DNA of 64,000 nucleotides, taken from positions 223,770-287,769 of the forward strand of contig OMZY01000002.1 in the NCBI GenBank assembly GCA_900315675.1, written 5' to 3'. The DNA is from an uncultured Eubacteriales bacterium (GTDB lineage: Bacteria; Bacillota; Clostridia; Christensenellales; Aristaeellaceae). A program made the translations under genes and the position numbers. The notes below the pieces were generated by a model that saw only the letters and a list, made by a program, of their open reading frames with translations, ran no database searches and was not told where the DNA came from. This document shows positions 1-8,649 of the stretch, in pieces; within the stretch, counting starts at the first letter, position 1; every line of letters starts with the position of its first letter.

Positions 1-275
1 AGCAAAGTCCCTGACAGAATTTCTTCTGTCAGGGACGAATTGTTTCTTCGCGGTGCCACCCTGTTTCACGGTTTCCCGTGCGCTTTGCGGAATACGATCA
101 TATTCCCGGCAACTGACGTATGCCTCACGTCGCAGAATACTCGGCTGATAGCCTTTGACTGCGCCCTCCGCGGTCCATTTGGCGGTTTGTTTCCTGCCCG
201 GCTTTCACCATCCCGGACTCTCTGTAAGGGCATTGCCGCTTTGATCTCCGCTTCAACGGTTTCCTATGAAATTAC
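1..275 (-). promoter_or_regulatory. T-box riboswitch leader, probably tRNA-Trp specific
   Basis: The minus strand shows the T-box hallmarks in order. First comes an AGAGAG element followed by a GGTGAAAGCCGG arm (about 200-225). Then there is a specifier loop reading AAA-TGG-AC with TGG at 175-177, and the antiterminator sequence AGGGTGGCACCGCG (about 49-63). Last is a 13-bp terminator hairpin (7-36) that leads into T residues at the window edge. T-boxes sense uncharged tRNA, and the codon points to tryptophan. The controlled gene lies left of position 1, probably a Trp tRNA synthetase, biosynthetic or transport gene. The class is clear. The amino acid call depends on reading the specifier correctly. 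Confidence 0.88.
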
Positions 276-279
276 CGGC

Positions 280-308
280 ATTGTAACCCCGTCGTCCTCA
301 TGTGTCAA
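280..308 (-). promoter_or_regulatory. Promoter of the T-box leader
   Basis: On the minus strand TTGACA (303-308) and TACAAT (280-285) are separated by exactly 17 bases. This is a near-consensus housekeeping promoter. Transcription would start near 273, just upstream of the T-box stem I. Confidence 0.8.
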
Positions 309-374
309 GCAGATCACAGGTGATATACACGAGAAAAACAATACCTACCCTGCTTCTCTGTGCGAAGACTATTC

Positions 375-402
375 ATTCTGAATTCTGAATTCTGAATTCT
401 GA
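375..402. repeat. Heptamer tandem repeat after gltD
   Basis: Four perfect copies of the 7-bp unit ATTCTGA run from 375 to 402. On the minus strand the array starts at the gltD stop codon, whose TAA occupies 404-406. It is one of six such 7-bp arrays in the first 12 kb. Confidence 0.9.
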
Positions 403-403
403 A

Positions 404-1810
404 TTAGAGGAAATTGATCTCCCGATCAATTTCCATCGCCGCCGCTCTTCCGTCCGCCAGTGCGCGCACCACCAGGGACTGTCCGTTGCGCATATCCCCG
501 GCACTGTAGATCTTTCCACCCAGGTGATGGCTTCCGTCTTCCGGCAGCAGCCGTCCCCGGCCATCCGCCTTCAGGTCAAAGCTGGACAGCGTCTTTTCCT
601 CGCAGCCTACGAAACCGGCCGCAATCAGCAGCAGTTCACAGGGCAGCGTCTGTTCGCTGCCGGGAACCTGCTCAAACCTTCCTTCAGGTGTCCGCTGCAG
701 CTTCACGGTTTCGAGTCCGTTAATCCGGCCTGTCTCATCCGTCAGGATCTGTTTCACTGTGGTCTCATAGATCCGGGGATCGCTTCCCTGGCGGTAAATA
801 GCTTCCATCTGGCCATAGTCCGTCCGCAGGGTCCTCGGCCATTCAGGCCATGGATTGTTTGCGGTCCGGTCCACAGGCGGAGCAGGCATCATTTCCAGCT
901 GCGTCACGCTGACGCATCCCTGCCGCAGGGCAGTACCCACACAGTCATTGCCCGTATCGCCGCCGCCGACCACAATCACGTGCTTTCCTTCTGCGCTTGC
1001 TTCGGATGCAGCGCCTTCCAGCACCGCCTTCGTTGCCGCTGTCAGGAAGTCCACAGCAAACATCACGCCCTGGGCATCCATATGCTCCACGTTCAGAGAG
1101 CGGGGCTTCCGCGCGCCGCCGCACAGCAGCACCGCGTCATAATCCTGGAGTTCTTCAGCCTTCGCTTCGGTATTCAGTTCAAACCGGATACCCTCCGCCT
1201 CCATCAGGCGGATCCGGCGTTCCACAATGCCCTTGGGCAGCTTCATGTTCGGAATGCCGTACATCAGCAGTCCGCCGGGGCGGTCTGCTTTTTCAATCAC
1301 AGTCACTTCATGCCCCAGCTGGTTCAGCAGGTCTGCCGCCGCCAGTCCGGAAGGGCCGCTGCCAACCACGGCCACACGTTTTCCCGTGCGCGCCGCCGGG
1401 ATCCTCGGCTGAATCCAGCCCTTGGCAAACCCGGTCTCGATCAGATACAGCTCATTGTCTTTATTGGTTGTCGCATCATTCTCCAGGTTGCATGCCTTTT
1501 CGCACAGTGCCGGACACACATGTCCTGTAAATTCCGGGAAGGGTGCCGTCCGCAGCAGGCGGCGCAGCGCCTCCTGCTCCTGCCCCCGGTAAAGCAGGTC
1601 GTTCCACTCAGGAATCAGGTTATGCAGCGGGCAGCCGAAGTCTGACTGGCAGAAGGGCACGCCGCAGTTCATGCACCGGGATGCCTGTGCGCGTCTCGCC
1701 TCACAGGACTGGCAGGTATGCAGGTCCTCAAAATCACCGAGCCGCGTCTCCTCATCCCGGAAGGGATTCTCTGTCCTGGCAACATCCAGAAAGCCCGTCG
1801 AACTGCCCAT
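404..1810 (-). CDS. gltD: Glutamate synthase (NADPH) small subunit
   Basis: This 468-residue protein feeds electrons from NADPH through FAD and Fe-S clusters to the large GOGAT subunit, which makes glutamate from glutamine and 2-oxoglutarate. The cysteine-rich N-terminus (about residues 33-64 and 98-110) fits the two 4Fe-4S sites. A GxGxxG FAD fold with VVGSGPSGLAAA is near residue 150, and a second nucleotide fold with VVGGGDTGND is near 280. The C-terminus carries the YSAGDMRNG FAD motif. The ATG at 1810 follows AAGGTG at good spacing. The gene is last in the leftward operon and is separated from gltB by the hairpin array at 1838-1976. Length is normal for the family. Confidence 0.96.
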   Translation of the reverse strand: MGSSTGFLDVARTENPFRDEETRLGDFEDLHTCQSCEARRAQASRCMNCGVPFCQSDFGCPLHNLIPEWNDLLYRGQEQEALRRLLRTAPFPEFTGHVCPALCEKACNLENDATTNKDNELYLIETGFAKGWIQPRIPAARTGKRVAVVGSGPSGLAAADLLNQLGHEVTVIEKADRPGGLLMYGIPNMKLPKGIVERRIRLMEAEGIRFELNTEAKAEELQDYDAVLLCGGARKPRSLNVEHMDAQGVMFAVDFLTAATKAVLEGAASEASAEGKHVIVVGGGDTGNDCVGTALRQGCVSVTQLEMMPAPPVDRTANNPWPEWPRTLRTDYGQMEAIYRQGSDPRIYETTVKQILTDETGRINGLETVKLQRTPEGRFEQVPGSEQTLPCELLLIAAGFVGCEEKTLSSFDLKADGRGRLLPEDGSHHLGGKIYSAGDMRNGQSLVVRALADGRAAAMEIDREINFL

Positions 1811-1837
1811 ACATTCACCTTCAATTCGTTAAAGTCA

Positions 1838-1976
1838 CTTTCACATTCGGCGTCAGCCGAATAATTCATATCTGCGAAGCAGATAATTCACATTGGCCGA
1901 AGGCCAATATTTCATATTGCCGAAGGCTATAATTCATTCCTGGATTAACCAGGTTTTGCTCCTGGTTAATCCAGGA
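1838..1976 (-). repeat. Alternating heptamer/hairpin array between gltB and gltD
   Basis: Read on the minus strand, the interval tiles without gaps. After the gltB stop there is a 16-bp perfect hairpin with a 7-base loop (1938-1976). Then follow heptamer ATGAATT (1931-1937), hairpin (1916-1930), ATGAAAT (1909-1915), a 7-bp hairpin (1892-1908), GTGAATT (1885-1891), a 6-bp hairpin (1870-1884), ATGAATT (1863-1869), a 7-bp hairpin (1845-1862) and GTGAAAG (1838-1844). Stems differ in sequence but stay paired, apart from one mismatch in the 1916-1930 hairpin. Three loops are TTC closed by C-G. No T-run follows, so it is not a simple terminator. It may tune mRNA processing or stability. Confidence 0.9.
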
Positions 1977-1977
1977 C

Positions 1978-4900
1978 TTATCCCTGGCTGAGCCAGGCGA
2001 GGTATTCGTCGGAGATTACTGCCTTGAACTTCGGCAGATAATCGCTGAAGTGTTCCAGAATCTCTCTGGCTTTCTCAGAGCCTGTCGCCTTCACATGCAT
2101 TTCCAGCAGCCGGTTCAGTTCATCCGCCTGCTGTGCGGAGACTTCATAAAGCTTCACATGTCCGGTGTTCAACCGGTTCTGAAGCTGGCCGTCCTCGTCC
2201 AGCACCCAGGCCACGCCGCCGCTCATGCCTGCCGCGAAGTTGTCGCCCACAGGACCCAGCACTGCAACCCGGCCGCCGGTCATATATTCGCATCCATGGT
2301 CTCCCACGCCTTCAACCACGGCCCATGCGCCGGAATTGCGCACTGCAAAACGCTCACCCGCCATACCGGCCACAAAGGCATAGCCGCTGGTCGCGCCGTA
2401 CAGAGCCACGTTGCCGATCAGGGTGTCTTCCTTCTTCCAGATGCTGTCCGCGGGCGGGCATACCGCCAGCGTTCCGCCGGAAAGGCCTTTGCCCAGGTAG
2501 TCGTTTGCCACACCGTAAAGGGTGATCTCCTGTCCATGGGGCAGGAAGGCTCCGAAGGACTGACCGCCGCAGCCCTGGGCCTGGATATGCCGGTTGCCTT
2601 TCAGCATTGTGCCGAAAGCCCGGTCTGTTGTCATCAGATGCACATGATCCTGGTACAGCCGCACGTCCGCACGTTCAGCCAGGTGGAAATCAAACTTCGC
2701 CGCCGGCTGGAAGTGCGTGTTCCGGGCGAATCCGGTCAGGTCACTCAGATCCATGGCTGCGTCGTCTTTCATCACCAGCAGGTCGCTGCGGCCCACCAGT
2801 TCATCCACAGTGCGCGCACCGAGCTTTGCCATGATCTCCCGCATCTGCTCCGCAATAAAGAGCATGAAGCGTTCCACGTATTCCGGCTTGCCCTTGAAGC
2901 GCTTGCGCAGTTCAGGATTCTGGGTTGCAATACCGAAGGGGCAGGTACCCAGCTGGCAGACCCGCATCATCCGGCAGCCCATGGTAACCAGGGGCGCCGT
3001 CGCGAAGCCGAACTGTTCTGCACCCAGCAGCAATGCCACCATCACGTCATGTCCGGTCATCAGCTTACCGTCTGTTTCCAGCGTAACCGTCTGGCGCAGC
3101 CGGTTGCGGCAAAGCACCTGATGAGCTTCCGCCAGGCCGATCTCCCAGGGCAGGCCCGCATGATGCACGCTGCTCATAGGTGCGGCACCGGTACCGCCTT
3201 CACCGCCGGAAATCAGGATGCCGCCGGCGCCGGCCTTGGCCACGCCGCTGGCAATGGTACCCACACCGGCGGAAGACACCAGCTTCACGGTGATCTTCGC
3301 GTCCTCGTTGGCACACTGCAGGTCATAAATCAGTTCAGCCAGATCCTCGATGGAATAAATATCATGATGCGGCGGCGGGGAAATCAGGGAGATTCCCGGG
3401 GTGGAGCAGCGGGTCTTCGCCACGCTGTCGGTCACCTTCGCGCCGGGCAGGTGTCCGCCCTCGCCGGGCTTGGCGCCCTGCGCCATCTTGATCTGTATTT
3501 CTTTTGCTGAGAGCAGGTATTCCCGCGTCACGCCAAAGCGGCCGGATGCCACCTGCTTGATGGCGGAGTTCAGGTCCGTTCCGAAGCGTTCCGGCAGTTC
3601 GCCGCCCTCGCCGCTGTTGGAACGTCCTCCCAGGTGGTTCATTGCCTTGGCCATGCACTCATGAGCTTCCTGGGAAATGGAACCGTAGCTCATAGCGCCG
3701 GTCCGGAAGCGCTTCACAATTTCGGATGCGGCTTCCACTTCCTCCAGCGGAACAGGACGGCAGGAATCGTAATTGAAGGAAAGCATGGAGCGGATGGTCC
3801 GCGGTCCTTCGTTCTCAATCCGCGCCGCATATTTATCAAAGGCAGCCCGGTCATCCGTCCATACCGCCTGTTGCAGCAGATGGATGGTTTCCGGGGCATA
3901 CAGATGTTCTTCTGCTGCCTCGCCTCTTCTGTACTTGTGCTTGCCTTCACTGACCAGTCCTTCTGCGCCGGCTGCGGCAAACGCGGCTTCATGATGATAC
4001 CGGCTGTCTGCTTCAATCCGGTTCAGGTCTGTTCCGCCCAGGGAGCAGGGTGTATTGGTGAAATAGGTCTTAACCAGGCCCTGATCCAGACCCACAGCCT
4101 CAAACAGCTGGGCGCTCTGGTATGCCTGTAGTACGGATACACCCATCTTGGAAGCGATCTTCAGCACACCAGCGGTCAGCGCCTTGTTGTAATCCCGGAT
4201 TGCTTCTTCCGGAGTCTTGTCAATCTGTCCATCCGCGCAGAGGGCTCGTACGCAGGCATGAGCCAGGTACGGGTTTACCGCCCGGGCACCGAAGCCGATC
4301 AGCATGGCCAGCTGGTGCACGTCTCGGGGCTCACCGCTTTCAAGGATCACGGAAACCGCAGTACGCTTTTTCTTTCCGATCAGATGCTGTTCCAGGGCGG
4401 ACACCGCCAGCAGCGAAGGAATCGCGATGGCGTCCGGTCCGACGCCCTGGTCAGACAGGATCAGGATATTGATATGGTCACGGCATGCCTGGTCGCAGAC
4501 GGCAAAGAAATGTTCCAGTGCGTCCCGCAGGCTGCCTTTCTTATCATAGAGTAAGGAGACTGTGCGTACAGAGAAATCCGGATGATCCATCTCCCGAATC
4601 CGCTGCAGTTCCTCCTCGGTCAGTACCGGGGAGGGCAGCTCCAGCACGGCGCTGTTTCCCGCCTCCCGGGAAAGCAGGTTGCCGTCGTCGCCGACGTAGA
4701 TGGAGCAGTCGGTCTTCACTTCTTCCCGCAGCGCGTCAATCGGCGGGTTGGTCACCTGTGCGAAACGCTGGCGGAAGTAGTCATACAAGGAAGGATGGGT
4801 TTTCGACAGCGCCGCCACCGGCACGTCCGCGCCCATGGAAACGATAGGTTCCGTGCCCTTCGCCGCCATCGGCAGTACGATGTCCTGCACGTCTTCCCAT

Positions 4901-6297
4901 GTATAATGGAATGCCTTGCAGAGCTTTTCCCGCTCCGCTTCCGGCAGAATATCCTCTTTAACTTCAGCTGTTGGCAGGTCCTCCAGCCGGACCAGTTTCT
5001 GCATCCACTCCGTATAGGGATGCTCCTGGGCAAAGCGGGTCTTCAGGGCCTCGCTTTCCGTCAGCCGGCCTGTCTTCAGATCTGCTTCCAGCACGTCTCC
5101 GGCTTTCAGCTTCCAGCGCCGCAGAATATGGGCATTTTCTTCAAACAGCACGCCTGCCTCGGAGGTCAGGATCAACCGCCGGTCATCCGTCAGTGCGCAG
5201 CGCAGCGGGCGCAGGCCGTTCCGGTCCAGGGACGCGCACACTGTGTCGCCGTCGGAATACAGGATTGCCGCGGGGCCGTCCCAGGGCTCCATCATTGTGG
5301 CATAGTAGCGGTACAGATCCCGCCAGGCTGTTTCTTTCTTCAGCCCCTGCCAGGGTTCCGGCAGCAGAATCATTCCGGCCAGCGGCAGCGGGAATCCGTT
5401 CATCGCCAGGAACTCCAGGGTATTATCCAGCATCTGGCTGTCGCTTCCGTCCGGATCAACCACCGGCAGTACGCGCTTCATTTCCGCGCCCATCACGTCG
5501 GAACGCATGGTTTCTTCACGCGCCTTCATCCGGTCATGGTTGCCGCGGATGGTATTGATTTCCCCGTTATGCAGCAGCATCCGCTGGGGATGTGCCTTGC
5601 TCCAGGACGGGAAAGTATTGGTAGAAAAACGGGAGTGCACCATCGCCATACTGCTGGCATAGCGCACGTCCTGCAGATCGTCATAGAAAGAACGCAGCTG
5701 GTTCACCAGCATCATGCCCTTGTAGACGATCGTCCGGCTGGACAGGGAGCATACATATGCGTCCGTGTCCTGGTGTTCAAAAACCCGCCGTAATATAAAA
5801 AGCCGCCGGTCAAAGTCCTGACCGGCACCGGTCTCCTTCGGCCTTTTTAAAAAGCACTGTCGGATGCACGGCATCGTCCGCCGTGCTCCTGCGCCCAGCT
5901 GGGCCGGGTGGCAGGGTACCTCCCGCCACCCGAGCACCTGAATCCCCTCGGATTCCGCCAGCTGTTCAAAGATTCTTGCTGTATTCTGAGCTCCGACTTC
6001 ATCCTCCGGCAGGAAGAACATACCCACGCCGTAATCTCCGGGGTTGCCCAGGGCGATTCCTTCTTCCCTGGCCCAGGCGGCAAACAGGGTATGGGGCAGC
6101 TGAGTCATAATGCCCACGCCGTCTCCGGTAGTTCCTTCCGCATCGCTGCCCGCGCGGTGCGCCAGGCGTTCCACAATACACAGTGCCTGATCCACCGTCC
6201 GGTGGGTTGCCTTCGCGTTCAGATCCACCACGGCGCCGACGCCGCAGCTGTCATGTTCCAATTCTTTATGATAAAGAGGATACTGTCGGTCAGTCAT
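1978..6297 (-). CDS. gltB: Glutamate synthase large subunit
   Basis: The 1439-residue ferredoxin/NADPH-type GOGAT large subunit hydrolyses glutamine and transfers ammonia to 2-oxoglutarate. The class II amidotransferase domain starts at a DSCGVGAVV segment whose Cys18 should become the N-terminal nucleophile after propeptide removal. The central and FMN/synthase domains follow. The cysteines of CQLGTCPFGIA near residue 1110 fit the 3Fe-4S site. A C-terminal GxGxG beta-helix domain completes the protein. The start at 6297 is chosen because GGAGG lies just upstream and the protein begins MTDRQYPLYHKE. An in-frame ATG at 6366 would only translate the heptamer repeat. No promoter is seen between this gene and the ANTAR gene, so it is probably cotranscribed from glnA. 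Confidence 0.96.
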   Translation of the reverse strand: MTDRQYPLYHKELEHDSCGVGAVVDLNAKATHRTVDQALCIVERLAHRAGSDAEGTTGDGVGIMTQLPHTLFAAWAREEGIALGNPGDYGVGMFFLPEDEVGAQNTARIFEQLAESEGIQVLGWREVPCHPAQLGAGARRTMPCIRQCFLKRPKETGAGQDFDRRLFILRRVFEHQDTDAYVCSLSSRTIVYKGMMLVNQLRSFYDDLQDVRYASSMAMVHSRFSTNTFPSWSKAHPQRMLLHNGEINTIRGNHDRMKAREETMRSDVMGAEMKRVLPVVDPDGSDSQMLDNTLEFLAMNGFPLPLAGMILLPEPWQGLKKETAWRDLYRYYATMMEPWDGPAAILYSDGDTVCASLDRNGLRPLRCALTDDRRLILTSEAGVLFEENAHILRRWKLKAGDVLEADLKTGRLTESEALKTRFAQEHPYTEWMQKLVRLEDLPTAEVKEDILPEAEREKLCKAFHYTWEDVQDIVLPMAAKGTEPIVSMGADVPVAALSKTHPSLYDYFRQRFAQVTNPPIDALREEVKTDCSIYVGDDGNLLSREAGNSAVLELPSPVLTEEELQRIREMDHPDFSVRTVSLLYDKKGSLRDALEHFFAVCDQACRDHINILILSDQGVGPDAIAIPSLLAVSALEQHLIGKKKRTAVSVILESGEPRDVHQLAMLIGFGARAVNPYLAHACVRALCADGQIDKTPEEAIRDYNKALTAGVLKIASKMGVSVLQAYQSAQLFEAVGLDQGLVKTYFTNTPCSLGGTDLNRIEADSRYHHEAAFAAAGAEGLVSEGKHKYRRGEAAEEHLYAPETIHLLQQAVWTDDRAAFDKYAARIENEGPRTIRSMLSFNYDSCRPVPLEEVEAASEIVKRFRTGAMSYGSISQEAHECMAKAMNHLGGRSNSGEGGELPERFGTDLNSAIKQVASGRFGVTREYLLSAKEIQIKMAQGAKPGEGGHLPGAKVTDSVAKTRCSTPGISLISPPPHHDIYSIEDLAELIYDLQCANEDAKITVKLVSSAGVGTIASGVAKAGAGGILISGGEGGTGAAPMSSVHHAGLPWEIGLAEAHQVLCRNRLRQTVTLETDGKLMTGHDVMVALLLGAEQFGFATAPLVTMGCRMMRVCQLGTCPFGIATQNPELRKRFKGKPEYVERFMLFIAEQMREIMAKLGARTVDELVGRSDLLVMKDDAAMDLSDLTGFARNTHFQPAAKFDFHLAERADVRLYQDHVHLMTTDRAFGTMLKGNRHIQAQGCGGQSFGAFLPHGQEITLYGVANDYLGKGLSGGTLAVCPPADSIWKKEDTLIGNVALYGATSGYAFVAGMAGERFAVRNSGAWAVVEGVGDHGCEYMTGGRVAVLGPVGDNFAAGMSGGVAWVLDEDGQLQNRLNTGHVKLYEVSAQQADELNRLLEMHVKATGSEKAREILEHFSDYLPKFKAVISDEYLAWLSQG

Positions 6298-6326
6298 CTT
6301 AACTCCCTCCGGAAGGATGGGAGTTG

Positions 6327-6368
6327 AGAACTCTACACTCTCAACTCTGCACTCTTCACTCTTCACTC
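6327..6368 (-). repeat. Heptamer array between ANTAR gene and gltB
   Basis: On the minus strand six consecutive 7-bp units read GAGTGAA, GAGTGAA, GAGTGCA, GAGTTGA, GAGTGTA and GAGTTCT. The first unit contains the TGA stop of the ANTAR gene. The array fills most of the gap before the gltB ribosome site. Confidence 0.88.
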
Positions 6369-6887
6369 AGACTTGTCGAGAATTTGCTGAGCAAATTCCG
6401 CCATCTTCATGCCGTGGTTCATGGCGTACTGCTGCATTGCGCGGTGCGCTTCCGGTTCGGTCAGTCCTTTCTGTTTCATCAGGACAGCCTTTGCCCGGTC
6501 CACTATATCCTTGCTTTCCCCTGTCCGATGGGGCAGCTTCATCCGATGCAGCTGTGACAGCATCTCCACCGCGCCGATCACAGCCTGTCCGGAAGCCGGC
6601 ATCGCCAGCCGGAAAATGTTCGGCGATTCGATGTTGTCCAGCACCGCCTGTTTGGCAATCAGCAGAATCTGGATACTGTCCTTATAGTCCCACATCAGTT
6701 CATCCGGTTTACAATCCGGAGTGAAACCGATCATAACCACAACACAATCTTCGCTTTCGCTCAGTGCCCGGCGCAGCTCACTGCCTGATGAGCAGCTTCG
6801 GAACACCTGCAATCCGGAGGAGGCAAGAAGCCTGACGAGCTTTGAACGGCTGTCTTCCGACTGGCTGACAACAACGATCCTGGCCAC
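6363..6887 (-). CDS. nitR: ANTAR-domain RNA-binding antiterminator (NitR-like)
   Basis: This 174-residue protein has an N-terminal receiver-like fold and a C-terminal ANTAR domain at about residues 118-170 (SKDIVDRAKAVLMKQKGLTE and the helices after it). ANTAR proteins bind RNA hairpins and prevent transcription termination. The receiver lacks the usual phospho-acceptor aspartate after strand 3, where the protein reads VVVMIGFTPDC. The signal is therefore probably not phosphorylation. Position between glnA and gltB matches the glnA-nitR-glt arrangement described in solventogenic clostridia, which supports a nitrogen role. It probably acts on the terminator in the glnA leader. The start is GTG at 6887 with GGAGGTGG upstream. 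Confidence 0.85.
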   Translation of the reverse strand: MARIVVVSQSEDSRSKLVRLLASSGLQVFRSCSSGSELRRALSESEDCVVVMIGFTPDCKPDELMWDYKDSIQILLIAKQAVLDNIESPNIFRLAMPASGQAVIGAVEMLSQLHRMKLPHRTGESKDIVDRAKAVLMKQKGLTEPEAHRAMQQYAMNHGMKMAEFAQQILDKSE

Positions 6888-6907
6888 GGTTCCACCTCCA
6901 TTAATCT

Positions 6908-6928
6908 AATTCACAATTCATGATTCAC
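6908..6928 (-). repeat. Heptamer array in the ANTAR gene leader
   Basis: Three 7-bp units on the minus strand read GTGAATC, ATGAATT and GTGAATT, ending about 20 bases before the GTG start. The unit matches the one in the guaA leader at 11669-11696. Confidence 0.8.
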
Positions 6929-6956
6929 AATGCTTATTTTGATATAGTTCGCCCTA

Positions 6957-7012
6957 TGTTCCCGGTGCTCTCAGAACCCTTTTCTTTTGTGTTCTGAAAG
7001 CATCCGGCAACA
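6957..7012 (-). other. Long hairpin between glnA and the ANTAR gene
   Basis: A 12-bp stem (GTTCTGAAAGCA against TGCTCTCAGAAC on the plus strand, one wobble) is extended by CCGG/CCGG and TGTT/AACA pairs to about 20 bp. The loop is 13 bases and purine-rich in the transcript. No T-run follows, so it is not a standard terminator. It could be an RNA processing or stabilising element, or a target of the ANTAR protein. Confidence 0.75.
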
Positions 7013-7031
7013 TGCGGAACCTTTATTTCAT

Positions 7032-7051
7032 TGTGCATTATGCATTGTGCA

Positions 7052-7052
<1 letters not shown>
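7032..7052 (-). repeat. Heptamer array after glnA
   Basis: Three 7-bp units on the minus strand read ATGCACA, ATGCATA and ATGCACA, followed by a degenerate fourth. The array begins inside the glnA stop codon TAA (7052-7054). Confidence 0.82.
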
Positions 7053-8383
<1,331 letters not shown>

Positions 8384-8406
8384 AATACTGACCCCCTCAG
8401 CGTCAT

Positions 8407-8455
8407 AATAAAAGAAAGAGAGCAAGGTGCATCGTCAGCACGACACCCTTGCCCT
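8407..8455 (-). terminator. Leader terminator of glnA
   Basis: In the glnA leader AGGGCAAGGGTG pairs with CACCTTGCTCT (one bulged base, one wobble), with a small apical stem TCGT/ACGA. CTTTCTTTTATT follows. It begins within about five bases of the expected transcript start and ends before the ribosome site. Transcripts should therefore stop unless an antiterminator acts, and the ANTAR protein is the obvious candidate. GCATC at the 5' end could pair with GATGC in the hairpin as an alternative fold. Confidence 0.75.
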
Positions 8456-8464
8456 GATGCGCGT

Positions 8465-8493
8465 ATCCTATCACCGGTCCGGAAAGCTGTCAA
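8465..8493 (-). promoter_or_regulatory. glnA promoter
   Basis: On the minus strand TTGACA (8488-8493) and TAGGAT (8465-8470) are separated by 17 bases. The predicted transcript starts near 8458 and runs straight into the leader terminator. Confidence 0.8.
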
Positions 8494-8546
8494 TCCCCCG
8501 GATTGTATTCCCTTTGTATTCGCTGTTTCCTTTCTCTGTTTCTTCC

Positions 8547-8575
8547 TTGACAAGGCTTTCACGGAATGATACCAT
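8547..8575 (+). promoter_or_regulatory. dapL promoter
   Basis: TTGACA (8547-8552) and TACCAT (8570-8575) have 17-base spacing. Transcription should start at about 8582, directly before a terminator hairpin. Confidence 0.78.
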
Positions 8576-8585
8576 ACCTCCCAAC

Positions 8586-8627
8586 AAGGCAAAGGCGTCC
8601 TGCTTCAGGATGCCTTGCCTTTTTTTC
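8586..8627 (+). terminator. Leader terminator of dapL
   Basis: AAGGCAAAGGCGTCCTG pairs with CAGGATGCCTTGCCTT (one bulge, one wobble) around a short loop, followed by a run of seven T. It lies between the dapL promoter and ribosome site, so it should attenuate dapL. Its sequence aligns with the glnA leader terminator on the other strand (11 of 14 bases in the 5' arm, and similar loop and 3' arm). Confidence 0.78.
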
Positions 8628-8649
8628 TAGTTCTATTGGAGGTGATCCC

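Noticed and set aside
1838-1976. CRISPR-like array
   Set aside because: The regular units are only 7 bp, the intervening segments are palindromes and not unique spacers, and no cas gene is present.
2050-3510. Long open frame antisense to gltB
   Set aside because: It lies wholly inside gltB, has no ribosome site and no recognisable domain. It is a codon-bias shadow.
6298-6366. N-terminal extension of gltB from an ATG at 6366
   Set aside because: The extra 23 residues are translated heptamer repeat. The ATG at 6297 has a GGAGG site and the family N-terminus.
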